This document shows, piece after piece, positions 8,447 to 17,124 of a stretch of 64,000 bases of DNA. The notes beneath the pieces were generated by a model. The model was not told where the DNA came from and searched no databases. It saw only the letters and a list, made by a program, of their open reading frames with translations. The stretch comes from JAICXG01 sp963801255 (GTDB taxonomy: Bacteria > Verrucomicrobiota > Verrucomicrobiia > Chthoniobacterales > UBA10450). The position numbers were made by a program, and so were the translations under genes. Numbering within the stretch: the first letter of the stretch is position 1; the number at the start of each line of letters is the position of its first letter. Location: contig CAWDEC010000012.1 in assembly GCA_963801255.1 (NCBI GenBank), positions 248,001-312,000 of the forward strand. The letters run 5' to 3'.

Positions 8447-9436
8447 CTAACGACGACGCGTGACGCGCCTTTTCCCGAAAGGCACGAGGAGATAAGCCAG
8501 CCCCCCCAGTAATCCCCACGACGCCTGCACGGCGTAGCCAAGCGAGGCCGCTAATGCGGCCGGGGCGGCCGGCACTCCTGCGAGGTCTCCAAGCAGTTTC
8601 TGGAAAAGGGTCTCGCGCACGCCCACTCCCCCTAACGAAACCGGAACACCGGTGATGGTGTTCACGAGCGGCATAACGCAGATGAAATCAAAGAGCCCGG
8701 CGGTCTTCACGGAAGCGGCATGCAGCGAGTGCATCGCACAATAGTAGGTGAGATAATAGGAGAGGTGGGAAAGGATCGTCAGGCCAACCGCCGCCAGACA
8801 GGTCCACGGTCGCGCAGCATAAAGATGAATAGCTTTGCCCGACTCCAAAATCGTGGAGCGTAGTGGGAATTTCCCTGGCAGTCGATCGAGCCAACCCAAG
8901 GCGACCGCGCTCGCGAGGAGGACGAGGAAAAGAGCGGAGCCGCCGAGCAGGGCGAGCGCAATGTAAGTGATATGAAGGGTCTGCGGTGAATGTTTGAGCC
9001 ACTCAAAGCGATTGAGGACCACGAGAGTAACGAGCAGGAGAAGGGAGACCAATCCAATTAATCGATCGATCGCGACCGAGAGAGCCGCGCGCATTTTTTG
9101 GCGCGGTGCTTCCTTGAAAACACAGTAGAGACGCATGGCGTCGCCGCCGACAAGTCCGGGCAGAAACATATTGAAGAAGAGACCGATCATCACGATCGCC
9201 CCCGTTCGCCACCAGGCTACGATCACGCTTTGCACGCGTAGCAACATTTGCCAGCGAATCGTAGCCAGCGTCTCGACCAACGAATAAGAGGCCCAGGCGA
9301 GGAGCAGCCAATGCCAGTCGGCTCGACGGAGCGCATCAAGAACTTCGGCGCGCCGCGCGGAATCATGAAGGACATAGTAAATGCCGGCGGCTGTGACGAG
9401 CAGCTGCAGCAAGAGAAGGCCGAACCGCTTGATCAT
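8447..9436 (-). CDS. Flippase-like integral membrane protein (UPF0104/lysylphosphatidylglycerol synthase TM region)
   Basis: A 329-residue polytopic membrane protein with about eight helices. Family marks include RWQMLLRVQ, an FNMFLPGLVGGDAMRLY stretch, and SLGGVGVRETLFQKLLG, typical of the YbhN/AglD/MprF-N superfamily thought to move lipid-linked molecules across the inner membrane. It has no soluble aminoacyl-transfer domain, so it is not an MprF enzyme. A paralogue lies at 22423-23451. The stop TAG is inside a CCTAACGA copy. Confidence 0.8.
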   Translation of the reverse strand: MIKRFGLLLLQLLVTAAGIYYVLHDSARRAEVLDALRRADWHWLLLAWASYSLVETLATIRWQMLLRVQSVIVAWWRTGAIVMIGLFFNMFLPGLVGGDAMRLYCVFKEAPRQKMRAALSVAIDRLIGLVSLLLLVTLVVLNRFEWLKHSPQTLHITYIALALLGGSALFLVLLASAVALGWLDRLPGKFPLRSTILESGKAIHLYAARPWTCLAAVGLTILSHLSYYLTYYCAMHSLHAASVKTAGLFDFICVMPLVNTITGVPVSLGGVGVRETLFQKLLGDLAGVPAAPAALAASLGYAVQASWGLLGGLAYLLVPFGKRRVTRRR

Positions 9437-9466
9437 CTTTCGCGAGATTCGGCGATCTCGAATCCT

Positions 9467-11455
9467 TTACTCGTTAGGCGTCGACAATGCGCCGCTGCGG
9501 TTTAGCAGCACCTCAGCGATATCGAGCACCTTAATGTTTTCGCCGCCTTTCGTTCCTGCCATGCCGTCACTCATCATGTTGAGACAGAAGGGGCAGGCCG
9601 TGGCGAGCGTTTTAGCGCCGGTGGCAACCGCTTCCTCTGCTCTCAGGTGGGAAACTCGGTGCTCGGGTGCTTCATCAAACCACATCCGACCTCCGCCGGC
9701 GCCGCAGCAAAATGTCTTCTTCCCGCAGCGCGGCATTTCGCGATAGCTATCGTCGTTAGGCGAGTTGAGTACCGCCCGCGTGGCCGCCGTTTCCTGATTC
9801 ACCCTGGCCAGGTAACAAGGATCATGCAGCGTGATCGGCTCACCATCACTAGCCCCCTGGCGCAGTTTGCCGGCGGCAAGCAACTCTGCGAGGAGCGTCG
9901 AGTGGTGTTGGACCTCGTAGTTGCCGCCAAACTGCGGGTACTGATTCTTCAGTGTGTTGTGACAATGCGGACAGGGCGTCACAATCTTGCGCACCTTTCG
10001 GCGAGTCAGCGTTTCAATATTGGTTTGTGCGCGCTCCTGGAATAGAAATTCATCGCCAATCCGTCGCGCAGGATCGCCGGTGCAGGTTTCTTCCTTCCCT
10101 AGCACGGCAAAGTTTACTCCGCCTTCTTTCAGCAACTGCACGGTCGCCCGCGCAACTTTTTGCGCTCGTGGATCGAAGGAGGCGGCGCAGCCAACCCAGA
10201 AAAGATAATCGAAGTTTGGATTCGACTCGACCGTTGGCACGTCCAAGCCCTCCGCCCAGGCCAGTCGCTCGGCATTCGGACGGCCGTAGGGGTTCGACTG
10301 ATTTCCAATCTGCTGGAGCGCGCGCGCGGGCGGACCGGAAAGCTTGCCTTCGCCAATCAAATCGCGCCGCATATCATCAATCAAATCGACATGCCCAATG
10401 AGCACCGGGCACTCCTGCACACACGCCTGACACATGGTGCACGCCCAGAGGGTTTCATCCCTGATCGTCTGATGCACATTGCCGCCGCCTAACGACATTA
10501 AGTCTCGCAGGTCGATCACCACTGCCTTGGGCGAAAGCGGTTTACCCGAAGCGGTCGCCGGACAAACTTCTTCGCAGCGACCACATTCCATACAGGCATC
10601 AAGGCTGAGTAATTGCGACTGAGTGAAGTCAGCTAACTCTGCCACACCGGTGCGGCCGGTTGCTTCCACCTCTTCCATTGTCAGGGGAGCAAGCGCACCC
10701 ATGGGCCGATCGGGACGCGTCGCGATGTTGAGGGGTCCGGTGATGATATGAAGGAAACGATTGATAGGGAGAGTCGCAAAAAGCAGAGCGACGAGGATGG
10801 CGTGCAGCCACCAGACGCCAAGATGCATCGATTGCGCGGTGTGAATATTCAGGCCGCGCAGGACGGTGCGATCGATGAGCCAGCCGACGGTTGACCAGTA
10901 TTCGATCGGTATCTGCACCTGCGTGTAGTGTAGGCGCAGTGCTTCCACCGCAAATCCGGTGACGCCTAACGACAAAAGGAGACTTAGCAGCCACCAGTCA
11001 CTGAAGTTATGCCCAAGGCTCGGCGGCTTGCGAAATGCCCTGCGATACATCGCGAGCAGGCAGCCAAGGATGAACACCACCCCAAAGACATCCATCGTTA
11101 GCTCGTAGATGAGGTAATACCAGCCGTGATGAAAGTTGTAGGGCCCGTCGTGCGCGATCGCGAGTAGCGTGGTGCCGATGGTGAGAACAAGGAATCCGCT
11201 AAAGAGGAAAAGATGAAGCAGCGCCCCAAGCGTCTTCTTGTGCACCCGCTTTTGCGCCAGTGCGTAGACGATGAGCCGCTCGAGCCAGACCCGCCAATCG
11301 CGTGTGAATCCTGGCTGCCGTCCTTTTCGCCATTGCCGGCGATGCTGTTCCAACTGCCACGCGAGCCAGGCAAAGCTGGCGAAAATCATGGCGAAAAACA
11401 CCACCTGCATCCATGGAGCGATGTTGCCGAAGACCTGCCGCGTCGCGTTATCCAT
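9467..11455 (-). CDS. Membrane Fe-S oxidoreductase, probable ETF:quinone oxidoreductase (EMO/FadF type)
   Basis: A 662-residue fusion. The first about 230 residues hold five or six helices of the NarI (nitrate reductase gamma) cytochrome b type. Two 4Fe-4S motifs follow, CMECGRCEEVCP and CTMCQACVQECP, then two CCG domains (WVGCAASFDPR, TPCPHCHN, HDPCYLARVNQ, FCCGAGGGRMWFDE), as in heterodisulphide reductase subunits. It lies just downstream of etfA, etfB and an acyl-CoA dehydrogenase gene, so it probably passes electrons from reduced ETF to menaquinone in place of the classical flavoprotein ETF dehydrogenase. The exact acceptor is inferred. Confidence 0.85.
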   Translation of the reverse strand: MDNATRQVFGNIAPWMQVVFFAMIFASFAWLAWQLEQHRRQWRKGRQPGFTRDWRVWLERLIVYALAQKRVHKKTLGALLHLFLFSGFLVLTIGTTLLAIAHDGPYNFHHGWYYLIYELTMDVFGVVFILGCLLAMYRRAFRKPPSLGHNFSDWWLLSLLLSLGVTGFAVEALRLHYTQVQIPIEYWSTVGWLIDRTVLRGLNIHTAQSMHLGVWWLHAILVALLFATLPINRFLHIITGPLNIATRPDRPMGALAPLTMEEVEATGRTGVAELADFTQSQLLSLDACMECGRCEEVCPATASGKPLSPKAVVIDLRDLMSLGGGNVHQTIRDETLWACTMCQACVQECPVLIGHVDLIDDMRRDLIGEGKLSGPPARALQQIGNQSNPYGRPNAERLAWAEGLDVPTVESNPNFDYLFWVGCAASFDPRAQKVARATVQLLKEGGVNFAVLGKEETCTGDPARRIGDEFLFQERAQTNIETLTRRKVRKIVTPCPHCHNTLKNQYPQFGGNYEVQHHSTLLAELLAAGKLRQGASDGEPITLHDPCYLARVNQETAATRAVLNSPNDDSYREMPRCGKKTFCCGAGGGRMWFDEAPEHRVSHLRAEEAVATGAKTLATACPFCLNMMSDGMAGTKGGENIKVLDIAEVLLNRSGALSTPNE

Positions 11456-11476
11456 GGCGCAAGCTTAGAGCGGCGG

Positions 11477-12442
11477 TCAACTCTGTTGCAGCGCCTCGAT
11501 GAGTTGCGGCACGATTTGATGCAGGTCACCGACAAGACCATAGGTCGCCATCTGAAAAATCGGTGCGTCGGGGTCTTTGTTTATCGCCACGATGATGCGT
11601 GAGTCTTTGATTCCCGCAAGGTGCTGAATGGCACCGGAAATACCAAGCGCGATATAGAGATCGGGAGCGATCACCTTGCCAGTTTGTCCAATCTGATAGT
11701 CGTTAGGCGCTAACCCCGTATCAACCGCCGCGCGCGTGGCACCAATCGCGCCACCCAGGGCATCGGCCAAACCACCTACGAGACGATCAAAGGTATCCTT
11801 GTCCTTTAAGGGACGGCCGCCGCCGATGACGACACGGGCTTCGGTGAGGTCGGGGCGTTCAGAGATGCGTTCTTCACGAGAAACAAACTTTGTTCCGTTA
11901 GGCAGGGCACTCGAATCAATTTGAAGACGTTCGATCGGAGACACTGCCGTATTAGTCTCAGGCGCGGCGAAGGCGGAAGCTCGGATACTCAAAACCTGGC
12001 GCGCGCCTGCGAGTTGGACCGTGGCGAGCATGCTGCCGGCATTGATCGGCCTTTGATAGGTATTCCCGTTTGGAGTTTTCTTGATCGCGAGGACGTCGGT
12101 CAGCATCGGCGCGTCGAGCAGGGCCGCGGCGCGCGGCAGGACGTCTTTGCTGAAAGTAGAAGAGGTGCCGAGAAGGGTCGTCGCTCCCAGTTTCTCGACG
12201 GCATTTGCCACCACAACGGCATAGCGGTCCGCCAAGGGCTCCGCCAGGACGGTGTCGTCCGCCAGAATAACAGTCTCTGCGCCTAAAGAGCCTAACGACT
12301 TCGCCATTTCCTCCAGATCCTGACCAACCAGCAAAAGCGCGAAGCTACCGCCGAGTTGTCGTGCCGCGGTGACGGCGTGCAGCGAAGCTCGTTTCACTTC
12401 GCGACGATCGTGCTCGATAAGAATCAGCGTGTTCGCAGTCAT
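11477..12442 (-). CDS. etfA: Electron transfer flavoprotein subunit alpha
   Basis: A 321-residue ETF alpha subunit. The C-terminal FAD-binding part carries RVVIGGGRPLKDKDTF, GATRAAVDTGLAPNDYQIGQTGK, and LYIALGISGAIQHLAGIKDS with INKDPDAPIF, all diagnostic. With EtfB it takes electrons from acyl-CoA dehydrogenase FADH2. Its ATG at 12442 shares one base with the etfB stop (TAATG), so the pair is translationally coupled. A motif copy lies at 12291. Confidence 0.95.
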   Translation of the reverse strand: MTANTLILIEHDRREVKRASLHAVTAARQLGGSFALLLVGQDLEEMAKSLGSLGAETVILADDTVLAEPLADRYAVVVANAVEKLGATTLLGTSSTFSKDVLPRAAALLDAPMLTDVLAIKKTPNGNTYQRPINAGSMLATVQLAGARQVLSIRASAFAAPETNTAVSPIERLQIDSSALPNGTKFVSREERISERPDLTEARVVIGGGRPLKDKDTFDRLVGGLADALGGAIGATRAAVDTGLAPNDYQIGQTGKVIAPDLYIALGISGAIQHLAGIKDSRIIVAINKDPDAPIFQMATYGLVGDLHQIVPQLIEALQQS

Positions 12443-13182
12443 TAGAGCACCTTGGCTTCTTCCTTAAGTTTCTTGACCAATTCTTCGACCGATTCGACGC
12501 GCACACCGGCAGCGCGTCTTGGCGGACGCTCAGTGGCGAGCACGGTCGTGAGCGGTTGGACGTTTATCCCAAGCTGATCACAGGTCTGGACCTCGATTGG
12601 TTTCTTGCGCGCTTTCATCAGTCCGGGAAGCGAAACATACCGCGGCTCATTCAAGCGCAGGTCAGTGGTAATGACGGCGGGAAGATTGACTTCTACGATT
12701 TCAAGACCGGCATCGGTCTCGCGAGTGCAGCGAACCCGAGCCTTATCGTCGGTAAACTCGATCTTGGAAACAAATGTCGCCTGCGGCCAGCCTAACAATC
12801 CCGCGAGCATTTGCCCGGCCTGGTTGGAATCGTCATCCACCGCCTGTTTGCCCATGAGCACGACCTGCGGCGTTTCCTTCTCCACGGCTGCGCGCAGAAT
12901 ACGAGCAATCGCATAAGGGTCGAGTGGACGCGCATCGTCGACGCGAATGGCACGATCGACTCCCATCGCCAGCGCCGCGCGCACCTGCTCGTCGACGTTT
13001 GGCGGACCGATCGTCAGGCCAACGATTTCGCTGGCTTCGCCGCGTTCACGAATGCGGAGCGCTTCTTCGATCGCAATCTCGTCGAAAGGATTGATGACCA
13101 ATTTCGCCGTCGCCAGCGATCCACCGGGAGCGGCGGATTCGTAGGGATCGGGAACGCTTTTGAACGTGACAAGAATTTTCAT
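12442..13182 (-). CDS. etfB: Electron transfer flavoprotein subunit beta
   Basis: A 246-residue ETF beta subunit. Diagnostic stretches are KILVTFKSVPDP, NPFDEIAIEEALRI, LMGKQAVDDDSNQAGQMLAGLLGWPQATFV, and LPAVITTDLRLNEPRYVSLPGLMKARKKPI, which form the AMP/FAD-contacting part of the heterodimer. The gene lies 70 bases downstream of the acyl-CoA dehydrogenase gene and overlaps etfA, so all three are probably one transcript with the Fe-S oxidoreductase gene. Confidence 0.95.
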   Translation of the reverse strand: MKILVTFKSVPDPYESAAPGGSLATAKLVINPFDEIAIEEALRIRERGEASEIVGLTIGPPNVDEQVRAALAMGVDRAIRVDDARPLDPYAIARILRAAVEKETPQVVLMGKQAVDDDSNQAGQMLAGLLGWPQATFVSKIEFTDDKARVRCTRETDAGLEIVEVNLPAVITTDLRLNEPRYVSLPGLMKARKKPIEVQTCDQLGINVQPLTTVLATERPPRRAAGVRVESVEELVKKLKEEAKVL

Positions 13183-13251
13183 GCGCGGGCGTTGAGAGTA
13201 AATTTCAGCTTGGATGCGGAAGACATGTTCCGCTCCAGATAAGCATGAACC

Positions 13252-14397
13252 TCACAGGCCAATGAGTGAGGCGATGATGTTACGTTGGATCTCGCTCGTG
13301 CCGGAATAGAGCTTGGCGCCGATCGCGTCGCGCAATTCGCGCTCTACCTCATACTCCGTCATATAGCCATAACCCCCGTGAATTTGAATTGCGTCCTCGG
13401 CGCATTTCACCCAGGCATCCGCCAGATGGAGCTTCGTCATGGCAGCTTCGAGGTAAACCGCTTTACGATGCCCCGCCACCCAGCCGTAGTGATACAGCAT
13501 GTGTCGCGCGCTTTCGACGCGCATCTTCATGTCCACGATCTTGCTCGCGACGAGCTGATATTTGCCAATCGATTGTCCACCTTGTTTGCGCTCGTTCGCA
13601 TAACGAATGCATTTCTCCAGCAATCGCTGCATTGCCCCGACCGCGCTGGCCAGAATGCAGCCTCGTTCCCAAGTCATGGAACGGGTGAAGAGAAATGCGC
13701 CGCCGCCTTCCTTGCCGAGCAGGTTTTCGGCGGGGACTTCGCAGTTCTCAAGGAAGACTTCCGCCATCGGAGAAGTACGCACACCCATCTTCTCAATCTT
13801 GTGCGAGGGATCGAAACCGGGCATTCCCTTCTCGACAATAAAGGCGGTAATCCCGTCCTGCCCGCGCGTTTTGTCGACGTTGGCAAAGACGACAAGCAGG
13901 TCGGCAACGGGACCATTGGTGACGAAAATCTTGCTGCCATTAAGAATGTACTTCTCGCCCTGCTTGGTCGCGGTCGTAGCAAGGGCGAAGGCATCGGATC
14001 CGCTATTCGGTTCGCTCATCGCATTGCCACCGATGAGGCTGCCATCGCAAAGCCCAGGAAGAAATTTCCGCTTCTGAGCCTCGGTACCGTTAAAGACCAG
14101 CGGGGTTACCGCAGTCCACATATGGGCGTTGATGGAGAAAAGCAGACCATTGTCCTTACAGTGATAGCCGAGCCGCTCGAGCGCCGCGACTGTCGTCAGA
14201 GGATCCTGACCGAGGCCACCAAACTCCGTCGGCACGAGCAAACCCTGAATGCCAAAATCCCCGCACTTTTTCCAAGCCTCGTGATTAAATATGGCCTTGC
14301 GATCGTTTTCGATCACTTCGTAATTAAGTTGCTCGCGCGCGAAACGGCTGACGGCGTCGAGCAGCTCGCGTTGTTGATCCGACCAGGCAAAATCCAT
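13252..14397 (-). CDS. Acyl-CoA dehydrogenase, IVD-type catalytic base
   Basis: A 381-residue flavoenzyme that desaturates acyl-CoA. Family signatures are GGNAMSEPNSGSDAF, YILNGSKIFVTNGP, and IQIHGGYGYMTEYEVERELRDA with SGTSEIQRN. At the usual catalytic Glu position (YEGT in medium-chain enzymes) it has YSGT (Ser365), whereas a Glu occurs in SMTWERG (Glu244), the place of the base in isovaleryl-CoA dehydrogenase and LCAD. It may therefore act on branched substrates, but that is inference. It is first in the etfBA-oxidoreductase operon. Confidence 0.93.
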   Translation of the reverse strand: MDFAWSDQQRELLDAVSRFAREQLNYEVIENDRKAIFNHEAWKKCGDFGIQGLLVPTEFGGLGQDPLTTVAALERLGYHCKDNGLLFSINAHMWTAVTPLVFNGTEAQKRKFLPGLCDGSLIGGNAMSEPNSGSDAFALATTATKQGEKYILNGSKIFVTNGPVADLLVVFANVDKTRGQDGITAFIVEKGMPGFDPSHKIEKMGVRTSPMAEVFLENCEVPAENLLGKEGGGAFLFTRSMTWERGCILASAVGAMQRLLEKCIRYANERKQGGQSIGKYQLVASKIVDMKMRVESARHMLYHYGWVAGHRKAVYLEAAMTKLHLADAWVKCAEDAIQIHGGYGYMTEYEVERELRDAIGAKLYSGTSEIQRNIIASLIGL

Positions 14398-14597
14398 TTT
14401 TTTGTAAGTCTCTCTTGGCTAATCCGCTGCCGATATTACGTGCAAACCGGCAAAGTCGATGCCGAGCTCCAAGCTGGCGCGGTGAGTGAGCATTGTAGAA
14501 TTGGCCTCAAAACCGGTCAAGACAAGCAACCCCCAATGATCCGCCCCACTGATGAATCGCAGCGGATGATTTCGCTGATTTAAGTCTGTCTGTCGGC

Positions 14598-15149
14598 TTA
14601 CTTGCCAGGAGCCAGAAATCCCAGGAACTCCTTGAGAAACTCAATCCTGGAAAGCTGCTCTAACCTTCCCAAGTTAAAGGTCTTACTTACACGTTTCTCG
14701 AGCAGCGAAAAAGCGTCGGGGACAAAGAGTTCCTGTCTCTCCACGGCAAATCGGACCACGAAAGTTGACATCAGTGCGCTGCCGCAACGATCTGCTGCCA
14801 GGTTAGTGTAAGCCATGACTGCGTCGAAAAGATAGAGCTCAGTCCACTGCGGACTTACCTCATAACTCTCCTCTTCTTTGGCATCCTTGAAGAACATGAC
14901 CGCGTTGTCCGTGCGAATGCGACGCTCATTCTGGGCGCGCTTGGGCAGATATGCGGCGGTGGAAGGCCAGGCTTGGGCGCCCCAGAGATTAGCGAGAGAA
15001 ACCAGCGTTCGGCGGGCAGCAGAGGCAAGCGTATGAACGGAGACCATATCTCCGTCCATAAACCAAAGCCAGACGGCGGATTCTATCTGACGTCGTGCGG
15101 CTTCGATCTTCCTGAGCTTAACAAGCTGGGGTTTTATGCATCGGTCCAT
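14598..15149 (-). CDS. Conserved hypothetical protein
   Basis: A 183-residue protein resembling a widespread family of hypothetical proteins whose N-terminal half reads like EAARRQIESAVWLWFMDGDMVSVHTLASAARRTL. It is rich in aromatics and basic residues, with no signal peptide or membrane helix. Function is unknown. It stands alone between the acyl-CoA dehydrogenase gene and the small membrane-protein genes. Flanking DNA shows no recombination sign. No CCTAACGA copy lies between 12291 and 16152. Confidence 0.65.
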   Translation of the reverse strand: MDRCIKPQLVKLRKIEAARRQIESAVWLWFMDGDMVSVHTLASAARRTLVSLANLWGAQAWPSTAAYLPKRAQNERRIRTDNAVMFFKDAKEEESYEVSPQWTELYLFDAVMAYTNLAADRCGSALMSTFVVRFAVERQELFVPDAFSLLEKRVSKTFNLGRLEQLSRIEFLKEFLGFLAPGK

Positions 15150-15380
15150 GAATGGGTCTTAAGTTGACAGATGCCCCAAGCCGCGACCGGCGTTGCGCTT
15201 GAGTTCCGCCTAATCCCCGATTTTATTGAGATCGCCAAGCTACTGTCAACAAGTATCGGATTCTTGCCGGTGCCCGCCCTGAGGTTTGTTCAGAAGACAG
15301 GATCCCGATTTGCCTGCAAATGGTACGGACGCTCGTAAAATTGTGTGTGCATCGCCGACCGGAAGCGTCATCATGCCCCA

Positions 15381-15527
15381 ATGAATTTCACAAAAAACAT
15401 CGGCATGCTGCTTCTGGCGATCTTTCTTATTGCCTTCGGGATCAATGGTCTCCTTGGCATGGGCGCGATCGCCATTCTCTGCATTCTCGCTTTGCTCGCG
15501 GGAATTTTCATCCTCATTGGAAAGTGA
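15381..15527 (+). CDS. Small hydrophobic membrane protein
   Basis: A 48-residue protein from ATG 15381 (MNFTKNIGMLLLAIF). It is almost wholly hydrophobic, with a possible helical hairpin around GLLGMG. Small hydrophobic ORFs of this kind with LLLAIFLIAFGINGLL are widespread and of unknown function. The upstream sequence is low in clear promoter signals. It is included because its composition is unlike a chance antisense ORF. Confidence 0.5.
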   Translation: MNFTKNIGMLLLAIFLIAFGINGLLGMGAIAILCILALLAGIFILIGK

Positions 15528-15639
15528 ATCGGGCACCTCGCCCTCACTAACCATTGACCCCGAATAGTCGGAGCCCTGAATTGCTGATTGCTCCGCGATT
15601 TCTCTTTGTTTCCGCCGCGCGTGCGCTCACCTTTGGCGC

Positions 15640-16029
15640 ATGAAGATCCTGACCATCGTTGTACGCACGCTGCTTGGTATCGCATTTGTTGTTTTTGGTT
15701 TGAATGGCTTCCTCCATTTCATTCCGATGGGTGCGCCACCGCCGCCTGATAGCCCCGCTGGACAGTTTTTCGCGGCCGTGACAACTACCGGCTATATGCA
15801 CGTGGTTTTTCTTTGTCAGCTCATCGGCGGATTGCTGCTGCTATTGAATCTTCTCCCAGTGCTGGGACTCACCATCCTGTGCCCGGTGATTTTCAACATT
15901 GTGCTTTTCCACTTCACCATGGCGCCGAGCGGTATTCCCATGGCACTCGTCGTGGCATTGCTGGCGCTTTATCTCGTCTGGGCATATTGGCGACATTATC
16001 GCCCTCTGTTCGATCGACCCGTTTTGTGA
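15640..16029 (+). CDS. DoxX-like membrane protein
   Basis: A 129-residue, four-helix membrane protein. Features are VVRTLLGIAFVVFGLNGFLHF near the start, then VFLCQLIGGLLLLLNLLP, ILCPVIFNIVLFHFTM and ALVVALLALYLVWAYW, the order of the DoxX/DoxD-like quinone-linked family. Its role cannot be told from the sequence. Its stop overlaps the next start (GTGA, four bases). Confidence 0.75.
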   Translation: MKILTIVVRTLLGIAFVVFGLNGFLHFIPMGAPPPPDSPAGQFFAAVTTTGYMHVVFLCQLIGGLLLLLNLLPVLGLTILCPVIFNIVLFHFTMAPSGIPMALVVALLALYLVWAYWRHYRPLFDRPVL

Positions 16030-16883
16030 TCGTTTTTCACGATCCACGAGCGGCCGATTATTCCGCAGTTGGGCATCCGGAGCGGCCGGCGCGCGTCACG
16101 GCAAGCGCCGATCATCTAAAGAAAGCACATGCCGACTGGGAATGGCGCCAGCCTAACGAAGCTTCGGAAGAAATGCTCCTTCGCGGCCATAGCCCAGCCC
16201 ATCTGATGCGAGTTCGCGCTGCCCTTCAAGGTTTCGATGCCGACACCCCAGCCTATGAAGGCATCTTCGCCCACGCCGCGCGCGCGACCGGAGCGGCGTG
16301 CGCGGTCGCGCAGGCTTCGTTAGGCGGGGAACGCGCCTTCAGTCTCATGCGGCCGCCGGGGCACCACGCTACGCGCGAGCAGGCAATGGGTTTTTGTTAT
16401 TTCAACCACATCGCACTGGCGGCGCTCGATGCGCTCGAGCGCGGTGTGTCGCGAGTGGCCATCTGGGATTTCGACGCGCATCACGGGAATGGCACAGAGG
16501 CGATCGTAAGGGACGATCAACGCATTGCCTTTGCCTCCGTGCATCAATTTCCCGGCTACCCTGGAACGGGCACGCGTTCGTTTAGTAACGTGCACAATTT
16601 TCCTGTCCCGCCCTTTACCTCGCGCGCCCAGCACTCTGCCGCGGCCCGACACGCGCTCGATATGCTGCTGAATTTCAAACCTGATCTGCTCCTTGTCTCC
16701 GCCGGCTTCGACGCTTTTCGGAATGATCCGATCACGGAGATGAGCCTCGAAGCCGACGACTTCGCACTCTTTGGGGAATGGCTGCGAGAATGCGGCGTCG
16801 CCGCCGGCGCGGTCCTGGAGGGCGGATACAGTGATCAACTGCCGCAGTTGATTGATGGCTTTCTCAGCACGTGGGACGCTTGA
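16026..16883 (+). CDS. Histone deacetylase family protein (acetylpolyamine/acetoin-type amidohydrolase)
   Basis: A 285-residue class II-like deacetylase. GTG 16026 overlaps the preceding stop by four bases, which fixes the start despite longer open frame upstream. Zinc-site motifs are PPGHHA, WDFDAHHGNGT with the DAH pair, and SAGFDAF. ASVHQFPGYPGTG is also typical. Bacterial members deacetylate polyamines, proteins or small acetylated compounds. The substrate is unknown. A lysine-acetylated Acs is a possible target, but that is speculative. Motif copies lie at 16152 and 16317. Confidence 0.9.
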   Translation: MIVFHDPRAADYSAVGHPERPARVTASADHLKKAHADWEWRQPNEASEEMLLRGHSPAHLMRVRAALQGFDADTPAYEGIFAHAARATGAACAVAQASLGGERAFSLMRPPGHHATREQAMGFCYFNHIALAALDALERGVSRVAIWDFDAHHGNGTEAIVRDDQRIAFASVHQFPGYPGTGTRSFSNVHNFPVPPFTSRAQHSAAARHALDMLLNFKPDLLLVSAGFDAFRNDPITEMSLEADDFALFGEWLRECGVAAGAVLEGGYSDQLPQLIDGFLSTWDA

Positions 16884-16968
16884 CCTCGTTCAACTCGACT
16901 CGTTCGCATCGAGACGGAGCGGAAAAACATTTGGCAACCGCAGGTGCTGCGGCGAATAGTTCGCACTT

Positions 16969-17042
16969 CGGGCCGTAGCACAGCTTGGTAGTGCGCTTGA
17001 ATGGGGTTCAAGAGGTCGCGAGTTCGAATCTCGCCGGCCCGA
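16969..17042 (+). tRNA. tRNA-Pro (anticodon GGG)
   Basis: The 7-bp acceptor stem is perfect (CGGGCCG with CGGCCCG). The D stem GCAC/GTGC follows, the anticodon stem is CTTGA/TCAAG with 7-base loop ATGGGGT (anticodon GGG), and the T stem is GCGAG/CTCGC with loop TTCGAAT. The discriminator is A. CCA is not encoded: the next bases are TTTTT, which may also serve as a terminator. Confidence 0.95.
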
Positions 17043-17124
17043 TTTTTACCGGTGAAGAGGACGGCGGAAGAGTGAACGCCGCCATCCATTTCTTCACTCC
17101 GTCGTCAGCCTTTTTGCTTTCTTT

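Noticed and set aside
13285..14583. Plus-strand open frame of 432 codons opposite the acyl-CoA dehydrogenase
   Set aside because: Antisense shadow of a clear enzyme gene, with no recognisable protein motif.
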